Source: Pseudomonas sp. (GTDB lineage: Bacteria > Pseudomonadota > Gammaproteobacteria > Pseudomonadales > Pseudomonadaceae). From it: a DNA stretch of 64,000 nucleotides. The stretch spans positions 62,001-126,000 of the forward strand of contig NZ_JAUXMX010000061.1 of assembly GCF_030683065.1 (NCBI RefSeq). The letters run 5' to 3'. Below are positions 7,772-15,988 of this stretch, piece by piece. A program made the translations under genes and the position numbers. The notes under the pieces were generated by a model. The model had not been told where the DNA came from, did no database searches, and saw nothing but the letters and a program-made list of their open reading frames with translations. Numbering within the stretch: position 1 is the stretch's first letter; every line of letters begins with the position of its first letter.

Positions 7772-9916
7772 TCAGACGCGAAATTGATCCATCAGGCTTT
7801 GCTGCTGGTTGGCCAGACGGTTGAGACTCTGGCTGACCTGGGCCGACTCGTCGGCCTGCCCAGCCATGGTTTCGGTGACGTCGCGAATCGAGGCGACGTT
7901 GCGGTTGATCTCTTCGGCGACCGAGCTTTGCTCCTCGGCTGCGCTGGCGATTTGCAGGTTCATGTCGGTGATTACGCTCACCGCTTGGCTGATCCGTTGC
8001 AGTACGGCTACCGCTTGACCGACTTGTTCGACACTGCCCTGGGCTTGTCGGTGACTGCTATGCATCGTACTGACCACCTCGCGGGTGCCTTTTTGCAGGC
8101 CTTCGATTACCTGGCGGATTTCCTCAACCGAGTCCTGGGTGCGTTTGGCCAGGTTGCGGACTTCATCGGCGACCACTGCGAAGCCGCGTCCAGCCTCGCC
8201 TGCGCGGGCCGCTTCGATGGCGGCGTTGAGTGCGAGCAGATTGGTCTGGTCGGCAATCGAGCGGATCACTTCCAGTACCGAGCCGATTTGTTCGCTGCTG
8301 TTGGCCAATCCTTCGACTTCCTGCATGGCGACGTTCATTTCGTTGGCCAGCAATTCGATGGTCTCGGTGGTCTTGCCGATCACCCCAAGTCCTTCGCGGC
8401 TGGCCCGGTCGGCGCTGTTGGCGGCTTCGGCTGCTTGCGCGGCGTTGTGCGCTACGTCATGGGCGGTAGCGCTCATTTCCTGGAAGGCAGTGGCTACTTG
8501 GTCGACCTCACGGAATTGCTGCTGCATGCCAGCACTGGTCTGACTGGCAATGGCGGCGGATTGGTCGGCCGTGCCACGAGCGTCTTGCACGCTGCGTTTG
8601 ACCTCGGCGATAACCGGCTGCAGCTTGTCGAGGAATCGGTTGAACCAGCTGGCCAGCTCGCCGAGCTCGTCCTGCCGAGGGTAGTCAAGGCGGCGAGTCA
8701 AGTCACCTTCACCGCTGGCGATGTCTTTCAGCATGGCGGCAACGCCGAGGATTGGCTTGGTCACGCCACGGGCGGTCAGCCACATCAGCAACAGGCCAAG
8801 AAGCATCGCCAGCAGGCCGATCATCAGTGCCACTACGCTGTCGCTGGTCCGCTGCTGGTTCAGTTGGCGCTCCAGTTGTACAACCGGTGCGAGCAGTTTC
8901 TGTTCGGGTACTTCGAGTAATACGCTCCAAGACTTGGCCTCGGGAATCGGCTTGAATGGCTGCACTACGCGGAGCATGTCGCCGTGCTGCAGTTCGCTGG
9001 CTTGGCCATTATTGATCAATGACCGCAGCTCGCCAGCATATTCACTGTAAGCCTTTTCTACGGGACTGCTGAGCAGGCTGGCATCGCGGCTGTGACCGGC
9101 CAGCAACGCTGCCGGGCTGAAAATGCTGATATGACCAGCGCCGTCATAGAGCTCGCGATTGGCTTGCACGCTCAGCAGTTGCAGGCTGTCCAGGCTGATA
9201 TCGACGCCCACTACGCCGATTACCTTGCCATTCAGTTCCAGCGGGAAGGCAATGCTGGTCATCAGCACTTGCTGGCCGCCGACCTCGTCGAAGTAAGGCT
9301 CCAGAACGCAGGTTTTGCCGCTGTCGCGTGGGCAGGTGTACCACGCGTTATAAGGTTCGCCGCTGGGGCCGGTCTTGGTGTCGCTAAGCATCTCCTCGTT
9401 CATCGACTCCGACTCAAGTTGCCCTGGCGTCGCTTGCGACCAGTACAGTGAGAAGCGCCCCTGGTCGTTACTACCGAGTTCGGCTTGCTCGACAAATAAC
9501 TCATCCTTACCGTCTAGCGCGTTGGGTTCGAAGACCATGTAGAGGCCGAGTAATGACGGGTTTGCCTCCAGACTGCTGCGCGCTTGCCGGGTCAGGTCTT
9601 CGCGCAGGTCGAAGGCATCGAGGAAGCGTTTCTCAGCCTGCTCGCGGAGAAAAATGATCTGCCGGGAAAACCCCTTGCCATACTGGTAAGTGTCCATGAA
9701 ATAGCGCTGGACGAGCACCGCCTGCAGCTCGCCACGTGCCTGCAGGCGAAGTTTGGCGCTGTCGGCCAGCATATTGCTGCTGGAGTTGCGCACCAACTCG
9801 GCACTGCGGGCGGACTGATAAAGCGAGGCGCCTACCAGCAGCGTCACGATCACGAGCAGGCACAGGCCGGCAAGTAGGGTGATTTTCCATTGGATCGAAA
9901 GACGGCTGAAGGGCAT
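7772..9916 (-). CDS. tlpQ: Methyl-accepting chemotaxis protein with double Cache domain, TlpQ-like
   Basis: A 714-residue transmembrane chemoreceptor. The ATG at 9916 (MPFSRLSIQWK) is chosen because AGGAG lies seven bases upstream; a TTG six codons earlier lacks a site. Helix 1 is at about 12-33. A large periplasmic double-Cache sensor follows (to about 350), with FPLELNGKVIGVVGVDISLD in its membrane-distal or proximal module. Then come helix 2, HAMP (TKPILGVAAMLKDIASGEGDLTRR) and a signalling domain with the hairpin tip IADQTNLLALNAAIEAARAGE. In PAO1, PA2654 (TlpQ), which senses histamine and polyamines, occupies the same place beside the same antiporter and CtpM. The ligand here is inferred. 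A FliA-type promoter lies just upstream. Confidence 0.88.
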   Translation of the reverse strand: MPFSRLSIQWKITLLAGLCLLVIVTLLVGASLYQSARSAELVRNSSSNMLADSAKLRLQARGELQAVLVQRYFMDTYQYGKGFSRQIIFLREQAEKRFLDAFDLREDLTRQARSSLEANPSLLGLYMVFEPNALDGKDELFVEQAELGSNDQGRFSLYWSQATPGQLESESMNEEMLSDTKTGPSGEPYNAWYTCPRDSGKTCVLEPYFDEVGGQQVLMTSIAFPLELNGKVIGVVGVDISLDSLQLLSVQANRELYDGAGHISIFSPAALLAGHSRDASLLSSPVEKAYSEYAGELRSLINNGQASELQHGDMLRVVQPFKPIPEAKSWSVLLEVPEQKLLAPVVQLERQLNQQRTSDSVVALMIGLLAMLLGLLLMWLTARGVTKPILGVAAMLKDIASGEGDLTRRLDYPRQDELGELASWFNRFLDKLQPVIAEVKRSVQDARGTADQSAAIASQTSAGMQQQFREVDQVATAFQEMSATAHDVAHNAAQAAEAANSADRASREGLGVIGKTTETIELLANEMNVAMQEVEGLANSSEQIGSVLEVIRSIADQTNLLALNAAIEAARAGEAGRGFAVVADEVRNLAKRTQDSVEEIRQVIEGLQKGTREVVSTMHSSHRQAQGSVEQVGQAVAVLQRISQAVSVITDMNLQIASAAEEQSSVAEEINRNVASIRDVTETMAGQADESAQVSQSLNRLANQQQSLMDQFRV

Positions 9917-9949
9917 GGGGCGCTCCTGAATCAATTGTTCACGACGTGG

Positions 9950-9976
9950 TTATCGGCGACTGCATGGGTTTCTTGA
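9950..9976 (-). promoter_or_regulatory. FliA (sigma-28) promoter of the tlpQ-like gene
   Basis: Read on the minus strand, TCAAGAAA is followed by 11 bases and then GCCGATAA. The -10 element is identical to the enterobacterial FliA consensus and the -35 is close, with the canonical spacing. It lies 34 bases upstream of the chosen ATG, as expected for a flagellar-class chemoreceptor promoter. Confidence 0.75.
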
Positions 9977-10262
9977 TCGAGCTGGCGGTATCGCTGCGAT
10001 ATGCCGTTTTTTGCTGGCGGCGCTGGCCAGTCATTGCGGTGGGATTATGCACGGGTGATCAATATTTAACACACTGCATTTTTGACACATCCCGCCACTT
10101 ACGGCAGAGTACGCGGCTTTTTTCTGGGTACAACGGCGTCCCCGTTGATCCGCAGCTTTATAACTGCCTGCAGGTCATGCGCGTGCAGTCAGGCATGCGC
10201 CGCCACGGACGCGTAACACCCAACCTTGGTTTCTTCCAGCAAAGCTTCATTAGGAGCGGTTC
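9977..10262. other. Divergent intergenic region, tlpQ-like / antiporter
   Basis: It holds no gene that I can support. A possible sigma-70 -35 element (TTGACA at 10082-10087) faces the antiporter, with a poor -10 (CAGAGT) 17 bases later. The antiporter's ribosome site AGGAG is at its right end. Confidence 0.4.
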
Positions 10263-11582
10263 ATGAATGCAGTAATTGCGGCGGTCGGCATCATGCTGGT
10301 CCTTAGCCTGTGCCGCGTGCACGTAGTGGTCGCGCTGATAGTCGGTGCACTGGCCGGTGGCATGATCGGTGGCTTGGGGGTGGAGGGTTCGCTGGCTGCT
10401 TTCAATCAGGGGCTTGGCGGTGGCGCGACGGTGGCGCTGTCCTATGCCTTGCTCGGCGCCTTCGCTGTGGCCATCGCCAAGTCGGGTCTGGCCCATGCGC
10501 TGGCCGACAAGGCCCTGGCTCTGGTCGGCAAGCAGGATGTGCAGGGAGGCGGGGTGCTCAAGTGGGCGTTGATCTTGTTACTGCTGGCGGTAGCGATGGC
10601 CTCGCAGAACGTGCTGCCGATCCATATCGCCTTCATCCCGCTATTGGTACCACCGTTGCTCTATGTGCTGAGCAAGTTGCAGCTTGATCGCCGACTGATT
10701 GCCTGCGTGCTGACCTTCGGTCTGATCACACCCTACATGTTCCTGCCGGTCGGTTTTGGCGGCATCTTTCTCAATGAGATCCTGCTGGCTAACGTAGCCA
10801 AGGCCGGAGTGGACGTGACTGGCGTCAGTATCACCAAGGCCATGGCAATTCCGGCGCTGGGCATGCTGTTCGGCCTGCTGGTGGCTGTATTGTTCAGCTA
10901 CCGCAAGAAGCGCGTCTATGACCTGACGAAGATCGAGCAGGCCGAGCGCATTGATGTGGCCTACAACCCGCTGAGCCTGTTGGTAGCCGCTGTGGCGATT
11001 GGCGCAGCGTTTGTCGTGCAGTTGTGGCTGGACTCGATGATCATCGGCGCGTTGGTCGGGTTTGTAATCTTCTCGGTATCCGGCGTCGTGCGCTGGAAAG
11101 AAGCCGATAGCCTGTTCACCGAAGGCATGAAGATGATGGCGATGATCGGCTTCATCATGATCGCCGCCGCCGGTTTTGCCGAGGTAATGAAGGCAACCGG
11201 CGAGGTGAAAACCCTGGTCGACAGTTCTGCTGCATTGATTGGGCATGACAAGGCTATTGGCGCGCTGCTGATGCTGCTGGTTGGCCTGCTGGTAACCATG
11301 GGTATCGGTTCGTCGTTCTCCACGGTACCGATCATTGCCGCCATTTTCGTGCCGCTGGGCGTACAGCTGGGTTTCAGCCCGCTGGCCATTGTCTGTATTG
11401 TCGGCACGGCTGGTGCCCTGGGCGATGCCGGCTCGCCGGCCTCGGACTCGACCCTCGGTCCGACATCGGGGCTGAACGTCGACGGCCAACACAACCATAT
11501 CTGGGATAGCGTGGTGCCGACCTTTCTGCATTACAACCTACCGCTGCTGGTATTCGGCTGGGCGGCAGCTATGGTGCTGTAA
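10263..11582 (+). CDS. NhaC/YuiF-type Na+/H+ antiporter family transporter
   Basis: A 439-residue polytopic inner-membrane protein with roughly 11-12 hydrophobic segments, beginning with AGGAG before its ATG. It belongs to the Na+/H+ antiporter / arginine-ornithine-like ion transporter superfamily. Typical conserved patches are GGGATVALSYALLGAFA (about 58-74), ASQNVLPIHIAFIPLLVPPLL (about 114-134, with polar residues inside the membrane) and the late GTAGALGDAGSPASDSTLGPTSGLN (about 379-403). Exact substrate is unknown; exchange of cations or small organic solutes is likely. It sits between two chemoreceptors, which suggests a shared ligand theme such as uptake of an amine or dicarboxylate that the receptors sense. 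Confidence 0.85.
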   Translation: MNAVIAAVGIMLVLSLCRVHVVVALIVGALAGGMIGGLGVEGSLAAFNQGLGGGATVALSYALLGAFAVAIAKSGLAHALADKALALVGKQDVQGGGVLKWALILLLLAVAMASQNVLPIHIAFIPLLVPPLLYVLSKLQLDRRLIACVLTFGLITPYMFLPVGFGGIFLNEILLANVAKAGVDVTGVSITKAMAIPALGMLFGLLVAVLFSYRKKRVYDLTKIEQAERIDVAYNPLSLLVAAVAIGAAFVVQLWLDSMIIGALVGFVIFSVSGVVRWKEADSLFTEGMKMMAMIGFIMIAAAGFAEVMKATGEVKTLVDSSAALIGHDKAIGALLMLLVGLLVTMGIGSSFSTVPIIAAIFVPLGVQLGFSPLAIVCIVGTAGALGDAGSPASDSTLGPTSGLNVDGQHNHIWDSVVPTFLHYNLPLLVFGWAAAMVL

Positions 11583-11635
11583 ACGAGAGAGTGGCGGGCA
11601 GTAACTTCGCCAGCCAATTGTCGCTTTATTTTCTG

Positions 11636-11675
11636 ACGGGACTGCCGATAGATCGGTAGTCCCGTTTCGTTTTGT
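11636..11675 (+). terminator. Rho-independent terminator after the antiporter
   Basis: A 14-bp stem (ACGGGACTGCCGAT pairing with ATCGGTAGTCCCGT, one G-U) with a 2-base apparent loop is followed by TTCGTTTTGT. It lies 50 bases after the antiporter stop and before the CtpM-like gene. Confidence 0.85.
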
Positions 11676-11697
11676 AAAGCCTATAAGGAAAATAATA

Positions 11698-13380
11698 ATG
11701 CGCCTGACATTAAAAACCAAAGTGGTGTTACTTGCCCTAGTGCCGGTGATCCTGTTCGCTATTGTGCTCAGCGGTGCAGCTGCCAAGGTCTTGCAAAGCC
11801 TGGCTGCCGAGGAAATAGCAGAAACCCGCGAGCGACTGATCCAGGAAAAACGCGTCGAGCTTGAGCACTATATTCAGATTGCTTTGGGGGCCGTGCAGGG
11901 GCTGTATGCCGAGGCGACTCAAGGCGATATGGCCAGTCGCGAGAAGGCTATCGCGGTGCTGTCAAAGATCAAGTTCGGCAACGACGGTTACTTCTTTGCT
12001 CATGACTCCAATATTGTGCGTCTGTTTCGCAGCGACAGCCCGGCGGACGTGGGCGTCAGCCTAGCCGAACGACGCGATCCGAACGGCGTCTACACCAATC
12101 GTGAGCTGGTCAACGTTGCCAAGAACAACACCTATTTTGTCAATTACTCTTCGCCGCTACCGTCCAACGACGCAGTCATAGTGCCCAAACTGGCTTACAG
12201 CTATTACCTGCCGAAGTGGGACATGGCGCTGGGCACAGCGCTTAACCTGGACGGTGTTGAAGCGCAGATCGGCAAGATTCAGGGCCAGATCGACGAACGC
12301 ATCAGCACGATCCTCACCAGTATTCTGATTATTGCCGTGGTCCTGCTGCTGGTCTTTGGCATCGTCGGTGTGGTGCTGAGTAATACCTTCCTGCGGCCGC
12401 TGCAGCAGATAAAAGACAACCTTGATGACATCGCCGCTGGCGAGGGTGACTTGACCCGTCGCCTGCCAATCAGCGGGGACGATGAGCTGGGCCAGTTGGC
12501 CGGTTCGTTCAACCGTTTTGTTGAGAAGATCCACAATCTGGTCCGCCAGATCGCCGAAATGACCGGGCAGCTCACGGAACTGGTCGGCCAGGTGTCGACT
12601 CAGACCCAGCGTTCCGAACTGGCCATGCAGCAGCAGCGTCATGAAACCGATCAGGTGGCGACCGCGATCAATGAAATGTCTGCCGCGGCCCACGAGGTTG
12701 CACGAAGTGCTCAGGGCGCGGCCGAAGCGGCGCAGAAGACTGATCAAGAAGGTCAGGCAGCCAAGCGCGTGGTTGATGGCAGTATCGAGCGCATTCACGC
12801 CCTGGTGCAGGACATCCGCGACAGTGGCTTGTCCCTCGACAGCCTGCAGAATGATGTGTCGTCGATTGTCAGTGTGCTTGATGTGATTCGCTCTATCGCC
12901 GAGCAGACCAATTTGCTGGCACTCAATGCGGCTATCGAAGCAGCCCGTGCCGGTGAGGCTGGGCGGGGATTTGCCGTGGTCGCCGACGAGGTACGTGCCC
13001 TGGCCAGTCGTACCCAGCAGAGCACCCAGGAGATCCAGGGCATGATCGACCGCTTGCAGAAAGGGACGCATCAGGCGGTGGTTTCGATGCGCCAATCAAG
13101 CGACGCCGGGGACCTCACCAGCGAGCAAGCCAATAAGGCGGGCTCGTCGCTGGATGCCATTGCGCAGTTGATTGCCACTATCAATTCAATGAATGCGCAG
13201 ATCGCCAGCGCTGCTGAAGAGCAGACTGCAGTGGCAGAGGAGATCAACCGTAGCGTGCATCAGATTGCCGTGGCTGTAGACAGCGTCGCCGACGAAACCC
13301 AGCAAGGGGCTCAAACTGCGCGCAATCTGTCTGGGCTCGGTGAGCGCCTGGGAGCGTTGGTTCGACAGTTTCGTATCTGA
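11698..13380 (+). CDS. ctpM: Methyl-accepting chemotaxis protein with single Cache domain, CtpM-like
   Basis: A 560-residue chemoreceptor. Helix 1 is at about 7-29. The periplasmic single-Cache (Cache_2) sensor at about 35-195 contains the diagnostic FGNDGYFFAHDSN and the end KWDMALGTALNLD. Helix 2 is at about 204-228, followed by HAMP with AAGEGDLTRRL. The signalling domain carries the tip IAEQTNLLALNAAIEAARAGE and the conserved late SAAEEQTAVAEEINRSV. It is preceded by AAGGAAAATAATA, so the ATG at 11698 is a good start. In PAO1 the receptor at this position, PA2652 (CtpM), mediates malate taxis. Position and domain type agree with that, but ligand identity is inferred. Confidence 0.88.
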   Translation: MRLTLKTKVVLLALVPVILFAIVLSGAAAKVLQSLAAEEIAETRERLIQEKRVELEHYIQIALGAVQGLYAEATQGDMASREKAIAVLSKIKFGNDGYFFAHDSNIVRLFRSDSPADVGVSLAERRDPNGVYTNRELVNVAKNNTYFVNYSSPLPSNDAVIVPKLAYSYYLPKWDMALGTALNLDGVEAQIGKIQGQIDERISTILTSILIIAVVLLLVFGIVGVVLSNTFLRPLQQIKDNLDDIAAGEGDLTRRLPISGDDELGQLAGSFNRFVEKIHNLVRQIAEMTGQLTELVGQVSTQTQRSELAMQQQRHETDQVATAINEMSAAAHEVARSAQGAAEAAQKTDQEGQAAKRVVDGSIERIHALVQDIRDSGLSLDSLQNDVSSIVSVLDVIRSIAEQTNLLALNAAIEAARAGEAGRGFAVVADEVRALASRTQQSTQEIQGMIDRLQKGTHQAVVSMRQSSDAGDLTSEQANKAGSSLDAIAQLIATINSMNAQIASAAEEQTAVAEEINRSVHQIAVAVDSVADETQQGAQTARNLSGLGERLGALVRQFRI

Positions 13381-13394
13381 GTGCCCTGTAGCTA

Positions 13395-13637
13395 AAACCC
13401 GGCCTACATAGCCAAAGCGCGCAATCTGTAGGAGCGGGCGCACCCGTTAGGTGTTACAGGGGTGTCTGGGTAAGAGTGACATTGCTTGAGGCTGTAATGA
13501 GTAGCGTGACGCGATGCCGCTCAGGTCATGCACACCAATCTTAAACTTACCCCGGTGCGCACGGCGCACCCTACACGATCAGGCCCCTTGACACTTAAGC
13601 GTCGACGGCTGAGCGCAACAGATAACGGGTACAGAGC
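13395..13637. repeat. Diverged copy of the GTAGGGTGCGC intergenic repeat
   Basis: GGTGCGCACGGCGCACC (13554-13570) and the following 60 bases (CTAC..TCAGGCCC..GCTGAGCGCAACAG..GGTACA.AGCC) align with 39269-39349. The left part CAAAG..CGCAAT.TGTAGG (about 13413-13432) also matches the left half of that element. A REP-like GGAGCGGGCGCACCCG is at 13431-13446. The terminal repeats are worn here compared with the copy at 39.2 kb. No gene is seen in this intergenic stretch. Confidence 0.65.
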
Positions 13638-13643
13638 CAACAA

Positions 13644-13675
13644 AAAAAGCCCCGGCATCGCTGCCGGGGCTTTTT
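13644..13675 (-). terminator. Strong bidirectional terminator, ctpM-like / aceA
   Basis: A perfect 14-bp stem (AAAAAGCCCCGGCA and complement) with a TCGC loop has A/T tracts on both sides. It serves the leftward aceA gene (stop at 13728) and probably also transcripts from the rightward receptor gene. Confidence 0.92.
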
Positions 13676-13727
13676 CGTTACTGACTCGGTCGGGGTGCGT
13701 GGCCCCAACCGAGCGAACCTCAGGCTA

Positions 13728-15323
13728 TTAGCCGAACTGGTTCATGGTGTTGTCTTTGCCGCCAGCTTTGAGAGCTGCTTCACCAGCGAAGTACTCTTTG
13801 TGAGCGTCGCCGAGGTCGGAACCGGACATGTTCTGGTGCTTAACGCAGGCGATACCTTGACGGATCTCCTCACGCTGAACGCCTTTCACGTAAGCCAGCA
13901 TACCTTGGTCTGCGAAGTACCCTTTGGCCAGGTTGTCGGTAGACAGTGCGGCGGTGTGGTAAGTCGGCAGGGTGATCAGGTGGTGGAAGATACCGGCCTG
14001 AGCAGAAGCGTCGCGCTGGAAGGTGCGGATGCGCTCGTCAGCAAACTTGGCCAGCTCAGTTTCGTCGTAGTCGACGCTCATCAGCTTGGCACGGTCGTAA
14101 GCGGAAACGTCCTTGCCTTCTGCAGCCATGGTGTCGAATGCCTGCTGACGGAAGTTCAGAGTCCAGTTGAACGATGGGCTGTTGTTGTAAACCAGCTTGG
14201 CGTTCGGGATGGTTTTACGGATTTCGTTAACCATTTCTGCGATCTGACCGACGTGTGGCTTCTCGGTTTCGATCCACAGCATGTCCGCGCCGTTCTGCAG
14301 CGAGGTGATGCTGTCCAGTACGCAGCGCGCTTCACCGGTGCCAGCACGGAACTGGAACAGGTTGGACGGCAGACGCTTGGGACGCAGCAGCTTGCCTTCG
14401 CGGTTGAGAACCACGTCGCCGTTCTTCAGATCGGCAGGGGAGACTTCTTCGCAATCCAGGAAGGAGTTGTACTGGTCGCCCAGGTCGCCCGGCTGGTTGG
14501 TAACCGCGATCTGCTTGGTAAGGCCTGCACCCAGGGAGTCGGTACGTGCAACGATCACGCCGTTGTCGATGCCCAGTTCGAGGAATGCGTAGCGAACAGC
14601 GTTGATCTTGGCGAGGAAGTCGGCGTGTGGGACGGTAACTTTACCGTCCTGGTGGCCGCACTGCTTCTCGTCGGAAACCTGGTTCTCGATCTGGATGCAG
14701 CAAGCACCCGCTTCGATCATCTTCTTGGCCAGCAAGTAGGTGGCTTCCGGGTTACCAAAACCGGCGTCGATGTCGGCGATAATTGGCACTACGTGAGTTT
14801 CGTAGTTGTCGATCTGATTCTGCAGGTCAGCAGCTTTGGCGTTGTCGTCAGCGGCGCGGGCAGCGTCAAGGGCGCTGAACAGAAGGTCCAGCTCACGGGC
14901 ATCAGCCTGGCGCAGGAAGGTGTACAGCTCTTCGATCAGGCCGGAAACCGAGGTTTTCTCGTGCATGGACTGATCCGGCAGCGGACCGAAATCCGAACGC
15001 AGAGCAGCAACCATCCAGCCCGACAGGTAGAGGTAGCGCTTGTCGGTAGTCTTCAGGTGCTTCTTGATCGAAATCAGCTTCTGCTGACCGATGAAACCAT
15101 GCCAGCAACCCAGGGACTGAGTGTAGACGGAGGAGTCAGCATCGTAATCGGCCATGTCTTTGCGCATGATGTTGGCAGTGTACTGAGCGATTTCTAGACC
15201 GGTTTTGAAGCGGTTCTGAGCGCGCATGCGGGCCACGGACTCAGGGTCAATGGCGCTCCAGCTGCTGCCAGCGGCGGCTTTAACGGCGGCAACGGCTTTG
15301 ATGTCGTTTTGATAAGCTGACAT
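13728..15323 (-). CDS. aceA: Isocitrate lyase
   Basis: Glyoxylate-shunt enzyme that cleaves isocitrate to glyoxylate and succinate in the cytosol. The start MSAYQNDIKAV at 15323 has GAAGGA at a good distance and gives 531 residues, the length I recall for the Pseudomonas enzyme; an upstream frame adding 17 residues is not needed. The catalytic cysteine lies in EKQCGHQDGK (Cys222). Metal- and substrate-binding segments include ADIDAGFGNPEAT and VARTDSLGAG. It belongs to the longer Pseudomonas-type ICL class rather than the E. coli type (KKCGH). An unusually long upstream region may carry operators. It lies near the idh/icd pair that competes for the same isocitrate. Confidence 0.97.
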   Translation of the reverse strand: MSAYQNDIKAVAAVKAAAGSSWSAIDPESVARMRAQNRFKTGLEIAQYTANIMRKDMADYDADSSVYTQSLGCWHGFIGQQKLISIKKHLKTTDKRYLYLSGWMVAALRSDFGPLPDQSMHEKTSVSGLIEELYTFLRQADARELDLLFSALDAARAADDNAKAADLQNQIDNYETHVVPIIADIDAGFGNPEATYLLAKKMIEAGACCIQIENQVSDEKQCGHQDGKVTVPHADFLAKINAVRYAFLELGIDNGVIVARTDSLGAGLTKQIAVTNQPGDLGDQYNSFLDCEEVSPADLKNGDVVLNREGKLLRPKRLPSNLFQFRAGTGEARCVLDSITSLQNGADMLWIETEKPHVGQIAEMVNEIRKTIPNAKLVYNNSPSFNWTLNFRQQAFDTMAAEGKDVSAYDRAKLMSVDYDETELAKFADERIRTFQRDASAQAGIFHHLITLPTYHTAALSTDNLAKGYFADQGMLAYVKGVQREEIRQGIACVKHQNMSGSDLGDAHKEYFAGEAALKAGGKDNTMNQFG

Positions 15324-15764
15324 GGTCAATCCTTCAAAGTATGTGTTTGGTTGAGCACCGACTTTCCCACTCAAAACCTGTGAGGGCGATGGTTGCAGGG
15401 GCTCACAACAGTACGAAAGAGAGTGACCAGGGCGCGGTTGCAGCTGGGAGGAGGGGGGACGAAACGAACAGGGCGTCGACTACAGCTGCTGCAAATGATC
15501 GTGTCATTTGGCGTCTACGGATCGAATATACCGTTGGACGATTCAGTCGGCTGTAACTGTCTGCTGGCTGCTACGTTGAAGCGCTTCCCCGTCCCTCAGG
15601 ACAACTTCGTTCCAGTCGCAATCTCGTCGAACTGCCTTGTGGGCTTTACAACACGAGTCGGCTCCGGCGGTAAGCTGAAACACGACCCGGAGGCCCTTTC
15701 CAGGGCCCCTGATTAGCGGGAGCGGGGCCATGATGCCTCTGCAAAAAGTGTTCGTCAAACGTTT

Positions 15765-15790
15765 TGTAGTGCTTTTTCACGACTACTACA
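15765..15790. promoter_or_regulatory. TGTAGT-N14-ACTACA inverted repeat, possible operator of aceA
   Basis: Two 6-base arms are exactly complementary and separated by 14 bases. They lie a few bases upstream of a TTGACG -35-like hexamer directed at aceA. Carbon-flux repressors such as RccR control aceA in other pseudomonads; whether this is their site is inference. Confidence 0.35.
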
Positions 15791-15882
15791 TAAGTATTAC
15801 GACGACCGGCGAGTCAGGGGTTGTGAAAAATTCGAGTGCCATGGCCGGAATCTATCCGGGTGTTCGCGGTTAAGCCCCCGGC

Positions 15883-15927
15883 GTGAAAAGCAGGGCGTTT
15901 AGTCAGTTAAATGGCTCTGCTTTTCAC
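15883..15927. repeat. 14-bp inverted repeat downstream of the secretin-like gene
   Basis: GTGAAAAGCAGGGC and GCTCTGCTTTTCAC pair with one G-U across a 17-base loop. No U-tract follows on the minus strand, so a simple terminator is doubtful. It could be an RNA 3'-end structure or an operator. Confidence 0.5.
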
Positions 15928-15988
15928 CTTGTGCAACGACAGCAGCGGTTGCTTGGCGGCGGCCGCAGCGGGTGTTGGGTGTTCAGTT

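Larger units (their letters stand above)
15324..15988. other. Long aceA upstream region with inverted repeats
   Basis: 665 bases lack a convincing gene. On the minus strand a TTGACG (15758-15753) could be a -35 element of an aceA promoter. An inverted TGTAGT/ACTACA pair is at 15765-15790 and a 14-bp inverted repeat is at 15883-15927, just past the end of the secretin-like gene. A small reverse frame at 15543-15758 shows no family features. Confidence 0.5.

Noticed and set aside
13695..15197. Open frame of 500 codons on the + strand
   Set aside because: It is antisense to aceA, lacks a ribosome site, and its translation resembles no family. High-GC codon usage of the real gene keeps the opposite strand open.
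15543..15758. 71-codon reverse frame in the aceA upstream region
   Set aside because: Starts with TTG without a ribosome site and has no recognisable features; more likely leader DNA.
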